The notes: generated from the sequence alone by a model not told the origin. DNA of 64,000 nt from Paenibacillus_AR sp051594765 (GCF_051594765.1 NZ_JBPPGJ010000012.1:1-64000), one strand, 5' to 3'; positions 44,517 to 53,897 are shown, counted from the first letter of the stretch. A program made the numbers and translations.

Positions 44517-45419
44517 TCAGGTATGCAGCTTGAAGCCTTCGCCCAACACCTCACGCGTTTCGCTGATGATGACGAAGGCCGACGGGTCCACATTCCGGAC
44601 CAGTTCCTTCAAGCGGCTGACCTCCGTCTGGCTGACCACCACCATCAGCACCGTCCGCTCCGTTCCCGTATAGCCCCCAGCGCCGTTCAGGCGGGTCAGT
44701 CCCCGGTCCAGGTCGTGCAGGATGGCTTCCGTAATCGCTTCCGCTTCCTCCGAGATAATGTACGCCACCTTCGCATAGCCGAAGCCCAGCTGCACCACGT
44801 CGATGGTCTTGCTCGTTACATAGAGACCGATTAGGGCGAACAGTGCCTTCTCCGCGTCGAATACCAGCCCTGCCGTCAGAATAACGAGGCCGTCCAGCAT
44901 GGCCACTGCAATTCCGAGACTGATTCCCGAGAGCCGGTGCACGAGCTGAGCGGCCAGGTCCAGCCCGCCGGTGGAGCCCCGCCCCCGGAATACAATGCCC
45001 AGGCCTACCCCGATTCCGATTCCTCCGTAGATCGTGGCCAATAGCAGATTATGCGTCAGAGGCTCCAAGTGCTGCGTGATCAGAACGAATAACGGCAGGA
45101 CAAAGGACCCTACCGCCGTCTTCAAGCCGAACTGCTTGCCCAGGAACAGCAGTCCCAACAGGAAGAGGGGGATGTTCAGCGCCCACTGGGTCAGTGCCGT
45201 GTTGAAGCCGAACAGCTCCAGCACGATGACGGAGATGCCGGTCACTCCTCCCGATGCCACCTGATTGGGCTTCAGGAACAAGTTGAAGCTGAGCGCGATC
45301 AAGAGCGATCCCGCCACCAGAAGGGTATATTCATAGAGGTAATGCGCCGGCGTGCCCTTCTTGATGGCCGGCTCTCTTTTTCTCGTATTCACGTAGTTCG
45401 GATCTCGTGGTTGTGCCAT
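44517..45419 (-). CDS. YitT-family membrane protein with DUF2179 domain (YvjA-like)
   Basis: A 300-residue protein with five to six hydrophobic helices in residues 28-205 and a C-terminal soluble DUF2179 domain (about 215-295, GFGYAKVAYIISEEAEAITEAIL...). It belongs to the YitT/DUF161 family of unknown function. The position behind prfB matches yvjA of Bacillus subtilis. Transport or signalling roles are only guesses. A 135-bp gap with the prfB terminator precedes it. Confidence 0.88.
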   Translation of the reverse strand: MAQPRDPNYVNTRKREPAIKKGTPAHYLYEYTLLVAGSLLIALSFNLFLKPNQVASGGVTGISVIVLELFGFNTALTQWALNIPLFLLGLLFLGKQFGLKTAVGSFVLPLFVLITQHLEPLTHNLLLATIYGGIGIGVGLGIVFRGRGSTGGLDLAAQLVHRLSGISLGIAVAMLDGLVILTAGLVFDAEKALFALIGLYVTSKTIDVVQLGFGYAKVAYIISEEAEAITEAILHDLDRGLTRLNGAGGYTGTERTVLMVVVSQTEVSRLKELVRNVDPSAFVIISETREVLGEGFKLHT

Positions 45420-45459
45420 GCTGTCTTAGCTGCCTCCCCAATATCGCGCTTCATTCTGA

Positions 45460-45532
45460 ACAAAAAGATCATCCCACACGACCTCCGTTTCCCACTGGAG
45501 CAGGGTTCGGACTTCTTCATGTAGGATGATCC
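45460..45532 (-). terminator. Terminator of prfB
   Basis: On the minus strand GATCATCCTAC pairs with GTGGGATGATC across a loop of about 45 nt that may fold further, followed by TTTTTGTTC. Confidence 0.75.
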
Positions 45533-45554
45533 TGTCAGCCGTCTATTATGATCG

Positions 45555-46680
45555 TTACTCGTTGTCACCGTCTTGGCTGGTATTGATCTGACCGCGGAGA
45601 TACGCGTCGATCAGAAAATCGATCTCGCCGTCCATCACCGCGCCGATATTCCCGGTTTCTGCTCCGGTCCGGTGGTCCTTCACCATGCTGTACGGGTGGA
45701 AGACGTAGGAGCGGATCTGGCTGCCCCAGGCAATGTCCATCTGCTCGCCCTTAATCTTGGCGATTTCCTTCTGCTGCTCTTCGATCTTCTTCTCGTAGAG
45801 CTTGGAGCGGAGCATATTCATGGCCCGTTCCCGGTTCTGAATCTGGGAGCGCTCGGTCTGGCATGCCACCACGATGCCGGAAGGCACGTGAGTGATCCGG
45901 ATGGCCGATTCCGTCTTATTGACGTGCTGGCCGCCGGCGCCGCTGGACCGGTACGTATCCACCTTCAGGTCCTCCGAGCGGATCTCGATCTCGATGGTCT
46001 CGTCGATCTCCGGCATGACGTCGCAGGAGACAAAGGAGGTATGCCGGCGTCCCGAGGCATCGAACGGGGAGATCCGGACCAGCCGGTGCACGCCCTTCTC
46101 CGCTTTCAGGTAGCCGTAGGCGTTGTGCCCCTTGAAGAGCAGCGTGACGCTCTTGATCCCCGCTTCATCCCCCGGCAGGTAATCCACGGTCTCCACCTTG
46201 TAGCCCCGCTTCTCGCCCCAACGCCGGTACATCCGGAACAGCAGCTCCGCCCAATCCTGGGATTCGGTGCCGCCAGCGCCCGGATGAAGCTCCAGGTACG
46301 CATTCATCTTATCGTACGGCTCATTCAAGAGCAGCTGCAGCTCGTAGTCCTCCAGCTTCTTGAGCAGGCCCGCCACGCCTTGGGTCAGCTCCGCGGCCAT
46401 ACCCTCGTCCGGCTCCTCCTCGTACAGCTCCTTGGTCAGCTCCAGGTCCTCGTACTGGCTGTTCAAGGCCCGGAAGTCCTCCACTACGCTCTTGATCGCG
46501 TTCATATCGGCAATGATCTTCTGAGCCCGGTCATTATCATCCCAAAAATCGGGGGCGGACATCCGTTCCTCGAAGTCCGCAATCTGCTCCTCTTTGAGAT
46601 CTAAGTCAAAGAGACCCCCTAAGATTCGTTAATCGCTCCGCAATATTGCGGAGGTCTTGCTTGATTTCGGGCTCCAACAT
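45555..46680 (-). CDS. prfB: Peptide chain release factor 2, with programmed +1 frameshift
   Basis: RF2 recognises UGA and UAA stop codons. The 24-codon first reading frame (46680-46609) starts MLEPEIKQDL and ends at CTT-TGA-C. Skipping one base (46608) joins it to the main frame (46607-45555) to give 374 residues. The stimulatory Shine-Dalgarno-like AGGGGG lies three bases before the shift codon, so RF2 shortage promotes its own synthesis. The GGQ catalytic loop is seen in SSGAGGQHVNKTESA, and the codon-recognition region is intact. The gene follows secA as in Bacillus. The main frame alone would look N-terminally truncated. Confidence 0.95.
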
Positions 46681-46796
46681 GCTTCATCCACCTCGTTGTT
46701 AAGATTGGGTCTTCACACGGCGAAGGAGCCTGGGCAAGCATCGTCTCAGCGCATCGCGCCGCCGACCCTTGCCGGCCCCCACCTTATGCCGTTTAT

Positions 46797-49298
46797 TTAG
46801 CTGGCGCCATGACACGCCTTATACTTCTTGCCGCTGCCGCAAGGACACAGCTCGTTGCGTCCAATCTTCTCGGCTACCTTCACCGGACGGGAAGCTGCTT
46901 CACCGCTCGGATCCACCGCCTGGCCCTCGGCCACCGCTTGACGCTCGATGTTGGCCTCCACATGCGCCTTCATGACGTAGGTGGATACTTCCTCCTGGAT
47001 CGCGTGGATCATCTCGCCGAACATCTCGAAGCCCTCGAACTGATACTCACGAAGCGGATCGGTACCGCCGTAAGCGCGGAGGTGAATGCCCTGGCGAAGC
47101 TGATCCATGGCATCGATGTGATCCATCCACTTGGAGTCGACGGCACGGAGCACGACCACCTTCTCGAACTCGCGCATCAGCTCGCCCAACTGCTCCTCGC
47201 GTGCCGCGTAGAGGGTTTGGACCAGCTCCTTGAGATATTCGATGATCTCTTCCTTTTCCTTGCCCCAGATGGTATCGCGAGTGATGGTTCCTTCGTGGAG
47301 GAAGGTCCGGTTGCAGAATTCCACCAGAGCGTCCAGATCCCACTCTTCGGGAATCACATCGTCGGCACAATGGGCGTTGACGATCCGCTCGATGGTCTCC
47401 TCGATCATACCCAAGACCACTTCGCGCAGATTCTCCGACTCGAGGATCTCGCGGCGCTGCTTGTAGATGATATTCCGCTGCTGATTCATGACGTCGTCAT
47501 ATTGAAGGACCACGCGGCGGGTATCGAAGTTGTTGCCCTCGACGCGCTTCTGGGCGGATTCGATGGCCTTCGAGATGAGCTTGCTCTCAATCGGCATATC
47601 CTCCTCGAAGCCCAGACGGTCCATCATGCCCATGATGTTCTCGGAGCCGAAGCGACGCATCAGCTCATCCTCCATGGAGAGGTAGAACTGGGATGAACCC
47701 GGGTCGCCTTGGCGTCCCGCACGGCCGCGGAGCTGGTTGTCGATCCGGCGGCTCTCGTGACGCTCCGTACCTATGATATGCAGACCGCCAAGCTCCGCCA
47801 CTCCCGTTCCCAGCAAAATGTCCGTACCGCGGCCCGCCATATTGGTGGAGATGGTTACGGCGCCGGGCTGGCCCGCCTTGGCCACGATCTCGGCCTCTTC
47901 CTTATGATACTTGGCATTCAGCACCTGGTGCTTGACGCCCTTCTTCTTCAGCATATCCGACAGCTTCTCGGAGTTCTCGATGGACACCGTACCCACCAGC
48001 ACCGGCTGGTTGTTCTTGTGCCGTTGGACGATCTCCTCGACGACGGCGCGGAACTTGCTCGCCTCCGACTTGTAGACCACGTCCGGTATGTCTTTGCGGA
48101 TCATCGGACGGTTGGTCGGCACGATGACGACCTCGAGGCCATAGATCTTCTTGAACTCCTCTTCTTCGGTCTTCGCCGTACCGGTCATGCCGGCCAGCTT
48201 CTTGTACATCCGGAAGTAGTTCTGGAAGGTGATCGTCGCCAGCGTCATGCTCTCGTTCTGGATCTTAATGCCTTCCTTCGCTTCGATGGCTTGGTGCAGA
48301 CCGTCGCTGTAGCGGCGGCCGACCATGAGACGGCCCGTGAATTCGTCGACGATGACGACTTCATCTTCCTGCACCACATAGTCTACGTCGCGCTTCATGA
48401 TGGCATTGGCCTTCAGCGCTTGGGTCACATGGTGGTTGATCGTGACGTTCGCATGGTCGAACAGGTTCTCGATGCCGAAGCTTCGCTCCGCCTTGGCCAC
48501 ACCGGGCTCGGTCAGCGTAACGGTCTTCAGCTTCACATCGATGTTGTAGTCTTCTTCTTCCTTCAGCGTCTGTACGAACCGATTCGCAATCACGTAGAGC
48601 TCCGTCGATTTGGCGGCCTGTCCCGAGATGATCAGCGGGGTTCTCGCTTCGTCGATCAGGATGGAGTCCACCTCGTCCACGATGGCGTAGTTCAGCGGAC
48701 GCTGAACCATCTGCTCCTTGTAGAGCACCATGTTGTCGCGGAGGTAGTCGAAGCCGAATTCGTTATTGGTTCCGTACGTTATATCGCAGGCATACGCCAT
48801 TTGCTTCTCTTCATGGCTCATCTGGGACAGGTTCAGACCGACTCTCATGCCCAGGAAGTTATAGATTTGACCCATCATGTCATGGCCTACGGTGGCCAGG
48901 TAATCATTCACCGTGACCAGATGGACGCCATTGCCTGTCAGCGCGTTCAGATAGACCGGCAGCGTACCGACCAGCGTCTTGCCTTCACCGGTCTTCATCT
49001 CCGCGATCCGTCCGCTGTGAAGGACCATACCCCCGATCAGCTGAACGTCAAAATGCCGCATGCCCAATACCCGCTTGCCGGCTTCACGCACCACGGCGAA
49101 TGCTTCAGGCAGCAGGTCGTCCAGCTCTTCGCCTTGGGCCAGCCGGGCTCTGAACTCGTCGGTTTGGCCCCGCAGCTGCTCGTCCGACATGACCTCATAT
49201 TTCGGCTCGAGCGCATTGATCTCCTCCACCGTCTTTAACATGCGCTTGATTTCACGCTCATTCGCATCGCCAAAAATCTTCTTTACGAGTCCCAGCAT
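46797..49298 (-). CDS. secA: Preprotein translocase ATPase SecA
   Basis: An 833-residue motor of the Sec pathway. Nucleotide-binding domain 1 has Walker A MKTGEGKT near residue 101 and the DEVDS Walker B. The cross-linking domain, NBD2 (TNMAGRGTDI, GTERHESRRIDNQLRGRAGRQGDPG), the helical scaffold and a C-terminal zinc tail CPCGSGKKYKACH that binds SecB-like partners or the ribosome follow. The ATG at 49298 follows GAAAGGGG; a longer frame to 49385 crosses the promoter. It is the only secA in the window and is followed by prfB 117 bp later. Confidence 0.97.
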   Translation of the reverse strand: MLGLVKKIFGDANEREIKRMLKTVEEINALEPKYEVMSDEQLRGQTDEFRARLAQGEELDDLLPEAFAVVREAGKRVLGMRHFDVQLIGGMVLHSGRIAEMKTGEGKTLVGTLPVYLNALTGNGVHLVTVNDYLATVGHDMMGQIYNFLGMRVGLNLSQMSHEEKQMAYACDITYGTNNEFGFDYLRDNMVLYKEQMVQRPLNYAIVDEVDSILIDEARTPLIISGQAAKSTELYVIANRFVQTLKEEEDYNIDVKLKTVTLTEPGVAKAERSFGIENLFDHANVTINHHVTQALKANAIMKRDVDYVVQEDEVVIVDEFTGRLMVGRRYSDGLHQAIEAKEGIKIQNESMTLATITFQNYFRMYKKLAGMTGTAKTEEEEFKKIYGLEVVIVPTNRPMIRKDIPDVVYKSEASKFRAVVEEIVQRHKNNQPVLVGTVSIENSEKLSDMLKKKGVKHQVLNAKYHKEEAEIVAKAGQPGAVTISTNMAGRGTDILLGTGVAELGGLHIIGTERHESRRIDNQLRGRAGRQGDPGSSQFYLSMEDELMRRFGSENIMGMMDRLGFEEDMPIESKLISKAIESAQKRVEGNNFDTRRVVLQYDDVMNQQRNIIYKQRREILESENLREVVLGMIEETIERIVNAHCADDVIPEEWDLDALVEFCNRTFLHEGTITRDTIWGKEKEEIIEYLKELVQTLYAAREEQLGELMREFEKVVVLRAVDSKWMDHIDAMDQLRQGIHLRAYGGTDPLREYQFEGFEMFGEMIHAIQEEVSTYVMKAHVEANIERQAVAEGQAVDPSGEAASRPVKVAEKIGRNELCPCGSGKKYKACHGAS

Positions 49299-49348
49299 GG
49301 GTTTACCCCTTTCAACAATCCAGTTAGTCAACGGACACACATACAGAA

Positions 49349-49377
49349 ATTGTAACAGTTTCACACCACGGTCGCAA
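49349..49377 (-). promoter_or_regulatory. Sigma-A promoter of secA
   Basis: On the minus strand TTGCGA (49377-49372), 17 bases, TACAAT (49354-49349). It lies about 50 bp before the secA start. Confidence 0.65.
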
Positions 49378-49429
49378 CAATCCACTCTTTATACGGATTG
49401 CCGTCATTAAAGTTTCATTATACCCCAAA

Positions 49430-49467
49430 ACAGAAGAAAAGGCTCAGCCCTTCCGGGCTCAGCCTTT
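49430..49467 (-). terminator. Terminator of hpf
   Basis: AAGGCT/AGCCTT plus AGCCC/GGGCT stems are separated by one mismatch, followed by TTTTCTTCTG on the minus strand. Confidence 0.8.
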
Positions 49468-49483
49468 GCAGGTTTCGTATGGT

Positions 49484-50035
49484 TTAGCGGGCTGGTTCGA
49501 TCAGACCGTATTTCCCGTCGGCACGCTTGTATACTACGTTGACTTGCGAGGAATCGGAGTTGGCGAATACGAAGAAGCTGTGTCCCACCATGTTCATCTG
49601 CAGGATGGCTTCCTCCACATCCATGGGCTTCAGGGTAAAGCGCTTGGTCCGAACCACCTCGTAGTCGTCTTCATCCTCCAAGAGATGGGCCGGGGTAACA
49701 ATGTCTTCCTTGAAGAGGTTCTTGTAGCCTGCTTCTTGGCGGACCTTGCGGTTGGCCTTGGTCTTATGCTTACGGATCTGGCGCTCCAGCTTGTCCACCA
49801 CCAAATCGATGGAGGCGTACATGTCAGCAGCCTTCTCCTCTGCGCGAAGCAGCATGCCCGGGAACGGGATGGTGACTTCCACGCTTTGCTTGTCGCGTAC
49901 GACGCTTAATGTGACACTTACTTCAGAAGTAGGGGGAGCTTCGAAATACCTCTCGAGCCGGCCAATCTTTTTCTCCACGTATTCACGTAGAGCTTCCGTT
50001 ACCTCAATGCGTTCGCCTCTGATGTTAAATTTCAT
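49484..50035 (-). CDS. hpf: Long-form ribosome hibernation promoting factor
   Basis: A 183-residue protein. The N-terminal HPF/RaiA domain (about 1-100, MKFNIRGERIEVTEALREYV) binds the 30S decoding region. A charged linker leads to the C-terminal dimerisation domain (about 125-183, RFTLKPMDVEEAILQMNMVGHSFFVF), which joins two ribosomes into an inactive 100S particle. The order csp-hpf-secA is as in related Firmicutes. It is followed by its own terminator. In Bacillus this gene is stress- and stationary-phase-induced; no sigma-B promoter was sought in detail. Confidence 0.95.
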   Translation of the reverse strand: MKFNIRGERIEVTEALREYVEKKIGRLERYFEAPPTSEVSVTLSVVRDKQSVEVTIPFPGMLLRAEEKAADMYASIDLVVDKLERQIRKHKTKANRKVRQEAGYKNLFKEDIVTPAHLLEDEDDYEVVRTKRFTLKPMDVEEAILQMNMVGHSFFVFANSDSSQVNVVYKRADGKYGLIEPAR

Positions 50036-50163
50036 GGATAACTCCTCCTTTCTCTCTCTAGTATATTGTAATTCGCCGCCCCGTTCAAAATTCCTTTACC
50101 ATCCGGTAAATAATTCTTGAACGGAATGTGAAGGTTGTAAACGGATACATTTTCGTGTGGACA

Positions 50164-50196
50164 GAAAAGCACCCCGATTCTTATCGGGGTGCTTCC
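50164..50196 (-). terminator. Terminator of the cold-shock gene
   Basis: AAGCACCCCGAT pairs with ATCGGGGTGCTT on the minus strand, followed by TTCTG. Confidence 0.85.
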
Positions 50197-50242
50197 CTGC
50201 TTATGGTACCATCTATTCAATCGATCGCAACGGATCGGTTGA

Positions 50243-50440
50243 TTACAGTTTTACCACGTTAGCTGCTTGCGGACCGCGAGCGCCTTCGACGATGTCGAAT
50301 TCAACTTCTTGGCCTTCTTCGAGGGTCTTGAAACCATCGGATTGGATAGCGGAGAAGTGAACGAATACGTCGCCACCGTCTTCACGCTCGATGAAGCCAT
50401 AACCTTTTTCTGCGTTGAACCATTTCACTTTACCTTGCAT
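50243..50440 (-). CDS. Cold-shock protein (CspA family)
   Basis: A 65-residue single OB-fold RNA chaperone with both RNA-binding motifs, KGYGFIE at about 12-18 and VFVHFSAI at about 25-32. It melts mRNA structure and helps growth at low temperature. The ATG at 50440 lies behind GAAGGGAA; the longer frame to 50539 is leader. Members of this family often have long structured leaders, and here about 100 nt upstream is untranslated. Confidence 0.95.
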   Translation of the reverse strand: MQGKVKWFNAEKGYGFIEREDGGDVFVHFSAIQSDGFKTLEEGQEVEFDIVEGARGPQAANVVKL

Positions 50441-50654
50441 GCAGAACATTCCCTTCGTGTTCAAATGACTGTGAGTCTTGCTCACAACCTGACTATACCA
50501 CCGGATGTAACCGATGTCAATTGTAATAAATCTAACCATGGCACGTTCGACAAAAGAAGACGATTTCGGCTAAATTTTCTTAAAATTCCGGTATAAACAC
50601 ATTATCCTCCATATATTCACATGGGGTTATGGAAAGAAAGCTTGATTTCATTGA

Positions 50655-50728
50655 CTATCCACAGAGTTATACACATTATCCACAGGTTCCGTGTGGGTTA
50701 AATGTACACATTCTGCTAGTTATACACA
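50655..50728 (+). promoter_or_regulatory. Cluster of four DnaA boxes
   Basis: CTATCCACA (50655, one mismatch), TTATACACA (50667), TTATCCACA (50676) and TTATACACA (50720) are in the same orientation. Three match the TTATNCACA consensus exactly, and two are directly abutting. No dnaA or dnaN gene is nearby, so this is unlikely to be the chromosome origin. It may titrate DnaA or place csp or fliT under DnaA control. Confidence 0.7.
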
Positions 50729-50744
50729 GAAATTCTAAGAGAAT

Positions 50745-50788
50745 CATAGAAAAAAAGCCGATTCTATCTCCATAGGAAATAGAACCGG
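50745..50788 (-). terminator. Terminator of the flaG-fliD-fliS-fliT operon
   Basis: CCGGTTCTATTTCC pairs with GGAGATAGAATCGG on the minus strand, followed by seven T. Confidence 0.88.
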
Positions 50789-50798
50789 CCGGATGATG

Positions 50799-51134
50799 TT
50801 ACTTCCGCTGATCAAAGAAATAGCTGTCCGCGGCATAGGCGGACTCATATCGATTTTTTTGGCGTTTGCCCTGCTCGATCTTGGCCAATCCTGCGGAAGC
50901 TTCGTTCTTGAGCTCCAGCATGCGGGCCAGAATCGCATCGTCGTGGCTTAGCAGCCTCCGGATCCGGTCTTGATACCCGGCAAGAGGCTGCTGCCCGTTG
51001 TCCGCCTCGCGAAGCTGCGTGAGCAGCTCCTCGCGCTGGTCCACGAACTCTAGCAGGTCTTCAAATTCCAGCTCTTGCAGCTTCTCTGCGATCTCGAGCG
51101 TAAGCTCCTCCAGATCCTTCAACAGCTCATCCAT
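50799..51134 (-). CDS. fliT: FliT-like flagellar chaperone
   Basis: A 111-residue, almost fully helical acidic protein (LLKDLEELTLEIAEKLQELEFEDLLEFVDQREELL). It is the size and position of FliT, which guards the FliD cap protein before export. The family is weakly conserved, so the call rests largely on its place directly after fliS, with an eight-base overlap. It is the last gene before a strong terminator. Confidence 0.75.
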   Translation of the reverse strand: MDELLKDLEELTLEIAEKLQELEFEDLLEFVDQREELLTQLREADNGQQPLAGYQDRIRRLLSHDDAILARMLELKNEASAGLAKIEQGKRQKNRYESAYAADSYFFDQRK

Positions 51135-51510
51135 GAGATGCCGCCCGTGCTGTTAGCGCCGCCTGCATCCAGGTTTCCTTCAGCTCCAGCAGGTACCCCA
51201 GTACTTCCTTAGCCGGCTCCGGATCCTTCTTGATGTTCGCCTCAATCAGGCGTGCATTGAAATACTCGTAGAGCTTCAGGAGATTCTCTGCAACGGGAGA
51301 GCTTCGATCCAGGGTCAACGCGAACTCCGACACGATATTCTGCACCTTGCACAGGTTGCGGTTGGCCCCCTCCACATCATGCTTCTCGATGGCATCAATA
51401 CCTTGACGGCAAAAACGAATCGCTCCGTCGCACAACATAATCAGAAGCTGGTTCGGTGTAGCGGTTTGAATCGTTGTTTCCAAGTATTTGTTAGTAGGAG
51501 AGGGAATCAT
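51127..51510 (-). CDS. fliS: Flagellin-specific chaperone FliS
   Basis: A 127-residue four-helix protein that caps the disordered C-terminus of flagellin and prevents early polymerisation. The family motif YLETTIQTATPNQLLIMLCDGAIRFCRQG is clear at about residues 9-37, and the later NLLKLYEYFNARLIEANIKKD segment is conserved. In Bacillus FliS also supports FliW release from flagellin. It lies 31 bp after fliD and overlaps fliT. Confidence 0.94.
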   Translation of the reverse strand: MIPSPTNKYLETTIQTATPNQLLIMLCDGAIRFCRQGIDAIEKHDVEGANRNLCKVQNIVSEFALTLDRSSPVAENLLKLYEYFNARLIEANIKKDPEPAKEVLGYLLELKETWMQAALTARAASHG

Positions 51511-51540
51511 CCTGCGACCTCCTGTCGTTTGTCTAACTGG

Positions 51541-53331
51541 TTATTTTAAGCTATTCGAAAGGTACGTAGACTGAGAGTTATATTTATTAATCGCCGTCTC
51601 CATTGCGGTAAATTGCTTGTAGTACCGGTCTTCGATGTCCACCAAGCGCTTGTTCCAGTTGGTGATCTCTTTATCCAGAGACGTAAGCTCCTTGCCCATT
51701 AAGCTGTCGGCGTTCAGCTTGAACGTATCGGAGGAGGAATACTTCGAAGTCCCCGCCTTAGTGGAGATGGAGCTGATTGCATTAAACGTAATGTCGTACA
51801 GCTTCTCGGCAAAACCTTTATGCTGAGCGCCGTCATCATCTACCGTGAACAGCGCTTTGACCGCTTCCGGCTCCTTCTCGAGCGCTTCCCGAAGCTTGGA
51901 CTCGTCGGATAGGTATAGCTTCCCGTTTTCTTGATAGGTGCCGGTCGTGATCCCGATGGAGCTCAAGGTTTTATATTTCGTGCTCCCGGTGTTAACGGAT
52001 GTTACAACCGCATTGCGCATTTCATTTACCAGTTGGGACAGGATACTGTCATTCTTCAGCTGTCCGCTCTTCGCCTTGCTTTCCCACAATTCGATTTCTT
52101 TGTCTTTCATATTCGCTTTTTGTTCCGTTGTAAGCGGAGTAAAGCTGCGGTACTTATTCTCGTTGATCTTATCGGTCAAGGTCTTCAGTATGGAGTTGTA
52201 GTCCTCGATGAAGTTCTTGATGTTCTCCACAATCTTGTCTACGTCGGACTTGACTTCAATGGTGGAAGCAACAACTCCGCCGGAACCGTTCGATGGGCTA
52301 AGCCCGTTCAGTGTCAGATCCAGACCGTTTACTTTAAAGGTATTGCTGGACTGAACCGAGCTGATTCCATTAATCTTCACCAATGCATCCTGACCGGTAC
52401 TGTTAAAAAGCTTGGCCGCCAGATTGCCTTTGACGTCCTTGATAGCCGCTGTTCCACCGTCGATGGAGATGGTCTTGCTTGCGGCATTATAGGTCATCGT
52501 AACCCCTTGGGAGGCCATCTTCGTAATCAGGTCCGTCATGGTGTCGTTCTCGCTCACCACCACGTCGGCTCCGTTCACATTGATCGTGTAATTCCCGGCA
52601 TCTCCGCCGTTAAGACCGAGAACTCCGCTTTTAAGAGGATTGCCGGCTGCATACCCATCCGCAACAACAGGCTTCACTGTAAAGGATTTGTTGAAGAGAA
52701 GCTGAGCCAGATTGCCGCCACTCACATCTTCGATGATAACGCCCGCGGTGCTCCCCGTTTCCTTGGATGTGACGGAGATCCTCTGCGCGGCGGAATCGTA
52801 ATACAGCGTTGCCTTGGCAGCCGGATTACTGTTGATCTGGCTGATAACCGAATCCAATGTATCCGTCGCCTTATCGAAGGTGAACTCCGTACCGTTCACT
52901 TTGATTTTGACCTTGTTGTCGCTTCCCGTGATCAGTGTGGGCAGTCCAGCACTCAAGAAGGCACTCGAGTCTTGGGTGGTTTCCCATGCCGGGTCAGCGA
53001 TTCTGGTCGTCGTCGTAGCCAATTGGCTGACTTCTATATTGTAGGTGCCCGTGACGGAGCTTGCATTCGCAGAAGCGGTTACGACTCCGGTTGCTCCCGA
53101 TGCAGCCACCTTCTTCTCCGAGACCGTGCCCTCTTTCTTGAAGTCGAACACCTTGCTGTTCCGGAACTCCAGAATCTTCGAGTTCATGGAACGGTAGTCT
53201 TCACGCTGCCATTCCATAACCTGCTTCTTCTGCACCAGCTTATTCACCGGTGCTCGTCTAGACGTCATGAGTTCTTTGATAATCGAGTCCGTATCGATCC
53301 CGGAGGCCAAGCCGCCTACGCGTTGAACCAT
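51541..53331 (-). CDS. fliD: Flagellar filament cap protein FliD
   Basis: A 596-residue hook-associated protein 2. The N-terminal FliD domain (MVQRVGGLASGIDTDSII, about 1-110) and C-terminal domain (about 340-590, VKSDVDKIVENIKNFIEDYNSILKTL, ending in a helical D0 segment) are conserved; the middle is a variable leg domain. It forms the cap under which flagellin assembles. It is in one operon with flaG upstream (26-bp gap) and fliS downstream. Confidence 0.95.
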   Translation of the reverse strand: MVQRVGGLASGIDTDSIIKELMTSRRAPVNKLVQKKQVMEWQREDYRSMNSKILEFRNSKVFDFKKEGTVSEKKVAASGATGVVTASANASSVTGTYNIEVSQLATTTTRIADPAWETTQDSSAFLSAGLPTLITGSDNKVKIKVNGTEFTFDKATDTLDSVISQINSNPAAKATLYYDSAAQRISVTSKETGSTAGVIIEDVSGGNLAQLLFNKSFTVKPVVADGYAAGNPLKSGVLGLNGGDAGNYTINVNGADVVVSENDTMTDLITKMASQGVTMTYNAASKTISIDGGTAAIKDVKGNLAAKLFNSTGQDALVKINGISSVQSSNTFKVNGLDLTLNGLSPSNGSGGVVASTIEVKSDVDKIVENIKNFIEDYNSILKTLTDKINENKYRSFTPLTTEQKANMKDKEIELWESKAKSGQLKNDSILSQLVNEMRNAVVTSVNTGSTKYKTLSSIGITTGTYQENGKLYLSDESKLREALEKEPEAVKALFTVDDDGAQHKGFAEKLYDITFNAISSISTKAGTSKYSSSDTFKLNADSLMGKELTSLDKEITNWNKRLVDIEDRYYKQFTAMETAINKYNSQSTYLSNSLK

Positions 53332-53357
53332 TGTGAATGTCCTCCCCTATGTTTCCT

Positions 53358-53747
53358 TTATCGGCGTTCGTCTATGAGAATGCCGGCCACTTCCATCATT
53401 TTGGCGACCATGTCCAATGTCTTCTCGTTCGGGATTTCCCGGATTACTTCGCCTGTTTCCTTGTTCATGACCTTCACGATGAGCTGCTTCGTCTCGTCAT
53501 GGACCGAGATATCGAAGCTGGTGTATGGCCCTTCCAAAGCTTTAATCGCCTTTTCGACTGCTTTGACCAGCTGCTCATCGCTGATCGAGAGAATTTCGCC
53601 GTTATGCTCGGCGGATTTCAGCTCCCTGATGGTGGACGTTTTATGTAACGGCGCTTGGTCTGATTGTGTGGAAGCATCATTTGGTTTCGGTTTGAAATCA
53701 AATCCCCGAGAAGATCCGATTCCCCCGACAGAAAAGTCTGCAGCCAT
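53358..53747 (-). CDS. flaG: FlaG-family protein (YvyC-like)
   Basis: A 129-residue protein. The N-terminal half is disordered (Ser/Thr/Asp-rich), and the C-terminal FlaG domain (about 60-125) carries the diagnostic VHDETKQLIVKVMNKETGEVIREIPNEK. FlaG affects filament length in some bacteria. It is the first gene of the operon and stands behind a sigma-D promoter. Confidence 0.92.
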   Translation of the reverse strand: MAADFSVGGIGSSRGFDFKPKPNDASTQSDQAPLHKTSTIRELKSAEHNGEILSISDEQLVKAVEKAIKALEGPYTSFDISVHDETKQLIVKVMNKETGEVIREIPNEKTLDMVAKMMEVAGILIDERR

Positions 53748-53789
53748 GGAATTACCCCCGCTTAATAAAATAGGTACTAGTTACTTTTT

Positions 53790-53817
53790 ATATCGGTCAA
53801 CCCACACACTTTCTTTA
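53790..53817 (-). promoter_or_regulatory. Sigma-D promoter of flaG-fliD-fliS-fliT
   Basis: TAAA (53817-53814), 16 bases and ACCGATAT (53797-53790) on the minus strand match the flagellar sigma consensus, with one deviation in the -10. Confidence 0.75.
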
Positions 53818-53851
53818 GAAGCAAATTCAACAACCATCTATCCTCTGTAAT

Positions 53852-53885
53852 TCATAAAAAAAAATGACCCCGGGGGCCCGGAGTC
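53852..53885 (-). terminator. Terminator of fliB
   Basis: On the minus strand GACTCCGGG pairs with CCGGGGTC (one mismatch), followed by nine T. Confidence 0.8.
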
Positions 53886-53897
53886 TGATCCATCATA

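Larger units (their letters stand above)
50441..50798. other. Intergenic region with DnaA-box cluster
   Basis: About 360 bp between fliT and the cold-shock gene. It contains the fliT terminator, the four DnaA-type boxes, an AT-rich part and the csp leader. I see no gene in it. Confidence 0.7.

Noticed and set aside
50655..50728. Chromosomal replication origin
   Set aside because: DnaA boxes are present, but there is no dnaA, dnaN, rpmH or AT-rich unwinding array of the usual kind, so only a DnaA-box cluster is claimed.
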